Shown: piece after piece, positions 38,582 to 43,103 of the stretch
Layout of the letters: each line of letters opens with the position of its first letter
Position numbering within the stretch: position 1 is the stretch's first letter
From: Burkholderiaceae bacterium
Lineage (GTDB): Bacteria; Pseudomonadota; Gammaproteobacteria; Burkholderiales; Rhodocyclaceae
Length of the DNA: 43,103 nt
Direction: 5' to 3'
Assembly (NCBI GenBank): GCA_021738065.1
Contig: JAIPCT010000023.1
Span: forward strand, 1 to 43,103
Notes under the pieces: model-generated
What the model was told of the DNA's origin: nothing
Database searches by the model: none
Seen by the model: the letters and a program-made list of their open reading frames with translations, nothing else
Position numbers and translations under genes: made by a program

Positions 38582-38658
38582 CCGCCCGTAGCTCATCTGG
38601 ATAGAGCACCGGCCTTCTAAGCCGGGGGTAACAGGTTCGAGTCCTGTCGGGCGGACCA
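38582..38658 (+). tRNA. tRNA-Arg (anticodon UCU)
   Basis: The 77-base gene has acceptor stem CCGCCCG/CGGGCGG (38582-38588 with 38648-38654), discriminator A and encoded CCA. The anticodon stem CCGGC/GCCGG encloses CTTCTAA, giving anticodon TCT, and the T-arm has GTTCGAGTC. It reads AGA and AGG. The 38354-38581 stretch upstream has no gene I can support. Confidence 0.96.
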
Positions 38659-38688
38659 TTTTTCCAGGATCCTCGAAAGGTCGGCAAG

Positions 38689-39150
38689 ATGAAATCAACA
38701 AGTTTTACCGGTTTCGACCATGCCGAAGCGGAGTTTGGAAAAGAGATCGGCTTGAGTGATTGGATGCTGATCGATCAGGCACGCGTGAACGCTTTCGCTC
38801 AGGTTACCGGCGACGAGCAATGGATACACGTCGATGTCGAGCGCGCGCAGCGCGAGTCACCTTTCGGCGGACCGATTGCACACGGCTATCTGACGCTGTC
38901 GTTGTTGGCGAAATTCGCAGGGGAGTGCATTGCTGTCGAAGGCGTCAGGCATGCGCTGAACTACGGCCTCAATCGCGTGCGATTTGTCGCGCCGGTCAAG
39001 GTTGGCAGTCGGGTGCGTGCGCACTTCGTGCAGGCCAAGGTGGAAGAGATTGCCGGTGGCATGCAGCTCGAATGGCAGGCGACTATCGAGATAGAGGGCA
39101 GCGACAAACCGGCCTGTGTGGCGCAGATGCTCACTCGCTGGTATTTCTAG
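38689..39150 (+). CDS. MaoC family dehydratase (R-specific enoyl-CoA hydratase-like)
   Basis: The 153-residue hotdog protein has the hydratase-2 motif around residues 42-66: TGDEQWIHVDVERAQ, with the D-x4-H catalytic pair, and FGGPIAHGYLTLSL. A C-terminal strand LEWQATIEIEG follows. Such enzymes hydrate trans-2-enoyl-CoA to (R)-3-hydroxyacyl-CoA. AAAGG lies about 9 bases before ATG 38689. It begins 31 bases after tRNA-Arg and is followed 14 bases later by the phosphatase gene. Confidence 0.92.
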   Translation: MKSTSFTGFDHAEAEFGKEIGLSDWMLIDQARVNAFAQVTGDEQWIHVDVERAQRESPFGGPIAHGYLTLSLLAKFAGECIAVEGVRHALNYGLNRVRFVAPVKVGSRVRAHFVQAKVEEIAGGMQLEWQATIEIEGSDKPACVAQMLTRWYF

Positions 39151-39164
39151 CAGGAATCAGCCTG

Positions 39165-39773
39165 TTGTCCACGAGTGAATCCCTGCTTCTGCCGGCGCAC
39201 GTTTGCGTTGCCCGCCATGGCGAAACTGACTGGAATACGCTGGGCATACTGCAAGGCTGGACCGATGTGCCCATCAACGAACAGGGTCGAAGACAGGCCT
39301 ATGAGCTGGTTGCTGCGTTTTCCGGCTTGGGTTTTTCCAGTATCCATTCCAGTCCGCTGATCCGCTGTCTGGAAACCGCGCAGATCATCGCGCGCGCCTT
39401 GCGCCTGCCGCCGCCCATTTGTCGCGATGGCCTCAGGGAAAGAAACTTTGGCGTTATCCAGGGCATACCCAAGGCTGAATTGGCGACGCTGAATCCGGTT
39501 TTGCTACAGCAGATTCTCAAGCGGAACCCGGCCACTCATTTCGAACAAGGCGAGACCATGGACGAATTCGCCGAACGGGTGCTGGAATCGATTCAAGATA
39601 TTGGTGAGTGTCATCGGGGGCAGCGCACGCTGGTCATCACCCACGGCTGGACCATGGACGTGATCACGCGCCATATTGCCGGATTGCCGCGCAGCGCGAT
39701 TCTGAACATGAAACGCAAGAACGGCGAATGCGTCTGGCTCGATGTGGATGGGGAGTCGATCACGACTCTGTAG
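39165..39773 (+). CDS. histidine phosphatase family protein
   Basis: The 202-residue protein has the phosphoglycerate-mutase-like motif CVARHGETDWNTLG (catalytic histidine near residue 17), SSPLIRCLETAQIIA, RERNFGVIQG and a late VITHGWTMDVI with the second histidine. It would be a phosphatase of the GpmB/CobC type; the substrate cannot be told. TTG 39165 is chosen because AGGA (39152-39155) lies 9 bases upstream; there is no ATG between it and the RHG motif. A longer frame from 38760 is open but runs through maoC. Confidence 0.87.
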   Translation: MSTSESLLLPAHVCVARHGETDWNTLGILQGWTDVPINEQGRRQAYELVAAFSGLGFSSIHSSPLIRCLETAQIIARALRLPPPICRDGLRERNFGVIQGIPKAELATLNPVLLQQILKRNPATHFEQGETMDEFAERVLESIQDIGECHRGQRTLVITHGWTMDVITRHIAGLPRSAILNMKRKNGECVWLDVDGESITTL

Positions 39774-39790
39774 AGGTGCCCGGCTGACGC

Positions 39791-40633
39791 TTAGCTGCCT
39801 TGCGGGAAGTCGGCACCGAGCGAAATCTCGCGCCATTTTTCCATTTCGGATGAAAACTCTTTGAGCTTGGTCGTCGCGGCATCGAAAGCCGGTCGCCCGA
39901 GAAGCAGATGAAGTGGCGGCTCCGGTGACTCGACAGCCTTGATGATCGCTGCGGCGGCGCGTACCGGGTCGCCGGGCTGGGTGCCGCTATAGCCCTGAAT
40001 CGCCGCTCGACGCGCGCCGGCAGAGTCGGCATAGTCGGCAATGGCATGGCTCGGTACTTTCAGCGAGCGTCCCGCCCATTCAGTGCGAAACGGCCCGGGT
40101 TCGACCACCGTCACCCTGAGCCCGAGCGGCGCCACTTCTTTTGCAAGTGCTTCCGACATGCCTTCGACCGCGAACTTGGTGGCGTTGTAATAACCGATGC
40201 CCGGATAGCCGACGAGTCCGGCCATTGATGAAATATTGACGACGTGGCCCGCGCGCTGCTTGCGCATGATGGGCAACACCGCCTTGGTCATCTCGGCGAG
40301 GCCGAAAACATTCGCTTCGAACATGGCGCGAACCTCGGCATCCTCGCCTTCCTCAATCGCCGCCAGATAGCCGTATCCGGCATTGTTGACCAGAACATCG
40401 ATGCGGCCGAAGCGGGATTCGGCCTGTCGTACGGCATCCGCGATCTGCGTCGGATTGGTGACGTCAAGGGTCGCGATCAACGCGTTCTCGTGTGATGCGA
40501 ACTCCTCGAGAGTGGCTGGATTGCGCGCGGTCACCACTACGCGGTTTCCGCGCTGAAGCAGGATGCGCGTGAGTTCGCGACCGAAACCGGTCGAGCAGCC
40601 GGTGATGAACCAAACGGATGTGTTGGAAACCAT
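39791..40633 (-). CDS. SDR family oxidoreductase
   Basis: The 280-residue classical SDR has WFITGCSTGFGRELTR for NAD(P) binding, NNAGYGYLAAIEEG, NISSMAGLVGYPGIGYYNATKFAVEGMSEAL with the S-Y-K triad, and VEPGPFRTEWAG. It resembles the oxidoreductases annotated as oxidising or reducing a wide range of carbonyls; the substrate is unknown. AAGGAGGT (40641-40648) 7 bases upstream sets ATG 40633; a TTG at 40639 would lie too close to it. The gene is convergent with the histidine phosphatase gene. Confidence 0.92.
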   Translation of the reverse strand: MVSNTSVWFITGCSTGFGRELTRILLQRGNRVVVTARNPATLEEFASHENALIATLDVTNPTQIADAVRQAESRFGRIDVLVNNAGYGYLAAIEEGEDAEVRAMFEANVFGLAEMTKAVLPIMRKQRAGHVVNISSMAGLVGYPGIGYYNATKFAVEGMSEALAKEVAPLGLRVTVVEPGPFRTEWAGRSLKVPSHAIADYADSAGARRAAIQGYSGTQPGDPVRAAAAIIKAVESPEPPLHLLLGRPAFDAATTKLKEFSSEMEKWREISLGADFPQGS

Positions 40634-40744
40634 GGTCAATACCTCCTTGGATGCGCGTGCAATTTAGATGTCTTTCTTCCGAAATTCACGAGATGTCTGC
40701 CAGTGGCAGCATTTCGACGGATCGTTTTTTTTTGTTCGCGCGAG

Positions 40745-41599
40745 TCACCGTTCGTGTGCGCGATCAATCCAATCGGTGACCAGCGGCCAGAGCGCGGTTT
40801 CGCTTTGTGGTTTGAAAAATCCGAAGTGGCCAATTCGCGGCAGGCCGTGGTCGACGGCTTTCAGGACTCGGTAGTCAACCTGCCGCAGCAGGTAGGCGTC
40901 ATGGATCAAGCGTGAACCGTCTTCGAGCAGCAGTTCGTCATCGGCAAAGGTAAGGGCGAGCACCGGAAATTCCGCGCTCGCATAAGCTTCACGTGCGCCC
41001 GGTTCGCCGGTCAGCAGATAGTCAGGTGTCAGGCACCAGCGCCGCCACTGGAACATGGCGCCGCTGGGCAGGTCGCCGATGATACCGAGTCGGGCACCGG
41101 GGAAGTAGCCAAAAACCGGACAGAGCGCTGGTGCCAGCACGTGCCAAAGCAAAGGTGCCGTGCGACGGATGCGCGGCGTGTTGTGGCGCATGGCGCCGCT
41201 TCCCACAGCGATATTGATCAAGCCGGAGAGTCGCTCACGCGAGGGCAACAAAGGGGCTACCTGACCGCCGAAACTGTGGCCGACCACGAATAGGGGTTTT
41301 CCCGGTGAGCGTTCGCTGACGTCATGCAGAAAGCCATCGTAATCCTTGACCAGCCAGTCGCTCAAATCGGCTTTGACCTTCCGCAACGGGCCGGGTCGAG
41401 ATTCCCCGATGCCGCGGTAATCGAATGTCCAGGCGGCGTAGCCCTGGGTGGCCAGATATCGGGCGAACGCCGCATAAAACGACTGCGGCACTGCCATGGC
41501 GGAGGCGATGATCACGTTGGCCTTGGGTTCGCCTGCCGGCTCGAAATGGTAGGCGGCAATGGCATGCCCGTCATGGGCGGAGAACACAACGCGTTTCAT
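40745..41599 (-). CDS. alpha/beta hydrolase fold protein
   Basis: The 284-residue protein has an alpha/beta hydrolase layout: VIIASAMAVPQSFYAAFARYLATQGYAAWTFDYRGIGESRPG, nucleophile elbow FVVGHSFGGQVAPLLP (near 104-115), a helical cap (WHVLAPALCPVFGYFPGARLG), then PVLALTFADDELLLE and RIGHFGFF with the late histidine. The substrate is unknown; the size and cap are those of the serine-aminopeptidase-like/YbaC-like group. It is 70 bases upstream of the thioesterase stop on the same strand. Confidence 0.87.
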   Translation of the reverse strand: MKRVVFSAHDGHAIAAYHFEPAGEPKANVIIASAMAVPQSFYAAFARYLATQGYAAWTFDYRGIGESRPGPLRKVKADLSDWLVKDYDGFLHDVSERSPGKPLFVVGHSFGGQVAPLLPSRERLSGLINIAVGSGAMRHNTPRIRRTAPLLWHVLAPALCPVFGYFPGARLGIIGDLPSGAMFQWRRWCLTPDYLLTGEPGAREAYASAEFPVLALTFADDELLLEDGSRLIHDAYLLRQVDYRVLKAVDHGLPRIGHFGFFKPQSETALWPLVTDWIDRAHER

Positions 41600-41669
41600 T
41601 GCCGAGGTTTTCCGTAAACCGTCGCCGAAAAACGATCCAAGATGTGTGCGTCAATCAATAGTGGGCGCA

Positions 41670-42104
41670 TCAGTAGCGCTTTGGTGTGGAAAGCACCGCC
41701 ATTGTGACGCGTGAAACACACACCAGCCTTTCCCGCTCATCGTGAATCCGGACATCCCAGACATGCGTACTGCGTCCGACGTGCAAGGGCCGAGCGACAC
41801 CATAGACCCAACCACTGTCGACAGCGCGAATATGATTGGCATTGATCTCTTGACCCACGCAATGGTGCTGCTCGGGATCAACCACATACGCGGCGGCCCA
41901 GGAGCTCAGCGTTTCAGCCAGCACCAGTGAAACACCTCCATGCAAAACCCCGGCGGGCTGGCGGGTCCGCGCATCGACAGGCATGCGGGCTTTCAGATAG
42001 TCGTCCCCGGCTTCGATCAGCTCGATGCCAAGGTGCCCGTTCGAACATGCCTGGCCGCGCCGGTTGGCTTCTTCCAACGGAAAATGTGTGTACCAGATCG
42101 CCAA
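41670..42104 (-). CDS. hotdog fold thioesterase (YdiI/MenI/PaaI family)
   Basis: The 144-residue protein matches E. coli YdiI: HLGIELIEAGDDYLKARMPVDARTRQPAGVLHGGVSLVLAETLSSWAA, in which the glutamate of AETL is the catalytic base, and VGQEINANHIRAVDSGWVYGVARPLHVGRSTHVWDVRI. Members hydrolyse aryl- or acyl-CoA thioesters (DHNA-CoA in menaquinone synthesis, or benzoyl-CoA-type esters). The start appears to be TTG 42104 (MAIWYTHF), with no strong Shine-Dalgarno, so the exact start is uncertain. The 42105-42295 gap shows no gene. Confidence 0.9.
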   Translation of the reverse strand: MAIWYTHFPLEEANRRGQACSNGHLGIELIEAGDDYLKARMPVDARTRQPAGVLHGGVSLVLAETLSSWAAAYVVDPEQHHCVGQEINANHIRAVDSGWVYGVARPLHVGRSTHVWDVRIHDERERLVCVSRVTMAVLSTPKRY

Positions 42105-42295
42105 GGTCGATTGTCTTTAGTTGGAAACGCCGGTTGCGTGAGTGGGTGCCAAGACTATACCGTACTGTGGTTTGACTCAGGTTCAGCCCGACTTGCCCCA
42201 CAATACCGGCTGGATTGAGGTGGTGTTGTTGAGCATTCCCGAGCTTGATCGGGTGCCCACCGCATCAATGCACAACTGTCCGAAAGGAAAACACA

Positions 42296-42604
42296 ATGGT
42301 ATTGCTCGAGTTTTCGATGGCGCCTTCGACCAAAGGCGAAAGCATGAGTCCCTATGTTGCGCGCTCGCTCGACATCATCGACAAGAGCGGTTTGCCTTAT
42401 CAATTGACCGCCATGGGCACCATCATCGAAGGCGAGTGGGCCGAGGTCATGGCGGTTGTCACCGCCTGCTATGAAGCCATGCGCGTCGACTGCGAGCGGA
42501 TCGGAACCCACATCAAGATCGACTACCGGGCAGGCACGGGTAGCCGCATGACGTCGAAAGTGGATGCCGTCGAGAAAAAGCTCGGTCGCAAGCTTGCTAC
42601 CTGA
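42296..42604 (+). CDS. MTH1187/YkoF family thiamine-binding-like protein
   Basis: The 102-residue protein begins MVLLEFSMAPSTKGESMSPYVARSLDIIDKSGLPYQLTAMGTIIEGEWAEVMAVV, the ferredoxin-like MTH1187 family signature (AP, GTxxEG, and a C-terminal RAGTGSRMTSKVDAVEKKLG). Homologues bind thiamine or hydroxymethylpyrimidine; the role is poorly known. AAAGGAAA (42283-42290) lies 5 bases before ATG 42296. It is the last core gene before the tRNA-Ser junction. Confidence 0.9.
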   Translation: MVLLEFSMAPSTKGESMSPYVARSLDIIDKSGLPYQLTAMGTIIEGEWAEVMAVVTACYEAMRVDCERIGTHIKIDYRAGTGSRMTSKVDAVEKKLGRKLAT

Positions 42605-42675
42605 GGCGAGATCTCCGAAACAACCTGGGTACCGCGTCGGTCTGGCCGACCTGCATTATTTCGTTGCTTGAATCA

Positions 42676-42734
<59 letters not shown>

Positions 42735-42809
42735 CCTAGCGATTTTTTAACGTCGAAAGCCTGTATTGGCAAGTCTTTCAGGCTCGTATAGTATCAACAA
42801 AAAACCCCG

Positions 42810-42829
42810 TTGGGAACAATTTGGGAACA
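42810..42829 (+). repeat. tandem 9-base repeats upstream of the integrase gene
   Basis: TTGGGAACA occurs at 42810-42818 and 42821-42829, an 11-base period (about one helical turn). They lie 8 bases before the integrase ATG. Candidate arm-type integrase binding sites or an autoregulatory site. Confidence 0.5.
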
Positions 42830-42837
42830 GTTGAACT

Positions 42838-43103
42838 ATGGCGACCTATAAGCAGCGCGATAACGGCGCATGGCAAGCAGTTATTCGGCGGAAGGGCTTT
42901 CCTGTCCAATCGAAGACGTTTGAAAAAAAGACCGATGCAGAGATATGGGCACGCAAAGTGGAGTCCGATCTCGATAGGGGTACCTCCATACCTGCTAACG
43001 AAGCCGAACGTACAACATTGGGTGATCTGATCAAAGAGTTCGTGACGGATTTCGCTCCCCATCATTACAGGCAACGAGAAGACAAAAAGGAAGCGTGGCG
43101 CTT
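42838..43103 (+). CDS. tyrosine recombinase/phage integrase, N-terminal part (runs off window)
   Basis: From ATG 42838 the frame stays open to the window end (88 codons). It reads MATYKQRDNGAWQAVIRRKG, then SKTFEKKTDAEIWARKVESDL and TLGDLIKEFVTDFAPHH. This is the arm-type DNA-binding domain followed by the start of the SAM-like core-binding domain of tyrosine integrases. The catalytic R-H-R-Y residues would lie beyond the window. Composition is less GC-rich than the host genes. Its position 100 bases from the truncated tRNA-Ser identifies it as the recombinase of the integrated element. No strong Shine-Dalgarno is visible. Confidence 0.87.
   Translation, partial: MATYKQRDNGAWQAVIRRKGFPVQSKTFEKKTDAEIWARKVESDLDRGTSIPANEAERTTLGDLIKEFVTDFAPHHYRQREDKKEAWR

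Noticed and set aside
38118..38687. Extended N-terminus of the yajD frame
   Set aside because: Crosses the tRNA-Arg gene and the 76-residue gene; only the last 121 codons match YajD.
38760..39164. Extended N-terminus of the histidine phosphatase frame
   Set aside because: It is the out-of-frame shadow of maoC; TTG 39165 has its own ribosome-binding site.

Overview
The window reads as chromosomal DNA of a GC-rich betaproteobacterium, most likely of the Rhodocyclales/Sterolibacteriaceae type. This rests on three things: gene order (alaA-hom-thrC; scpA-scpB-rluB-rimP-nusA-infB-rbfA-truB-rpsO-pnp; rmlBACD next to parE-parC), protein similarity recalled from memory, and an aerobic 2-aminobenzoyl-CoA type gene cluster resembling that of Azoarcus/Aromatoleum evansii. 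No database search was possible, so the taxon is an inference.

Layout. (1) 284-6790, plus strand: alaA, a GNAT acetyltransferase, hom and thrC for alanine and threonine synthesis. Hom and thrC are separated by about 2.1 kb of accessory DNA. That insert holds a Phd/VapC-type toxin-antitoxin pair preceded by a 32-bp palindrome, and two AT-richer SRPBCC-fold genes associated with two attC-like (integron-cassette-like) sites. (2) 6869-15152, minus strand: a 45-residue membrane peptide gene, parC, parE, and rfbD-rfbC-rfbA-rfbB for dTDP-L-rhamnose. The rfb genes are interrupted by two intergenic inverted-repeat elements. (3) 15367-20957, plus strand: a five-gene catabolic operon encoding a fused flavin monooxygenase/old-yellow-enzyme protein, an SDR, a crotonase-fold protein, an acyl-CoA dehydrogenase and a RidA-like protein. 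It has no CoA ligase in the window. (4) 21154-27917, plus strand: an alpha/beta hydrolase, a PHP phosphoesterase (RNase AM/YciV type), YciO, an M50 membrane protease, TrpS, ScpA, ScpB and RluB, tightly packed with start/stop overlaps and one unusually long scpB/rluB overlap. (5) 27904-36716: the transcription/translation operon rimP-nusA-infB-rbfA-truB, then rpsO and pnp, with a consensus promoter, a leader hairpin and two clear intrinsic terminators. (6) 36831-42604: dksA, tRNA-Pro(UGG), a YajD-like HNH protein coupled to a 76-residue Cys-containing protein, tRNA-Arg(UCU), and a set of small metabolic genes (MaoC hydratase, histidine phosphatase, SDR, alpha/beta hydrolase, hotdog thioesterase, MTH1187-family protein). 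(7) 42676-43103: the 3' half only of a tRNA-Ser(GGA), abruptly joined to foreign-looking DNA with tandem repeats and the start of a tyrosine-recombinase gene. This is the edge of an integrated genetic element that continues past the window.

The core regions are ordinary housekeeping operons. The parts that deserve attention are the insert between hom and thrC, the catabolic operon whose crotonase and RidA members appear to lack the canonical catalytic residues, the 45-residue membrane peptide, the scpB/rluB dual-frame overlap, and the tRNA-Ser island junction.
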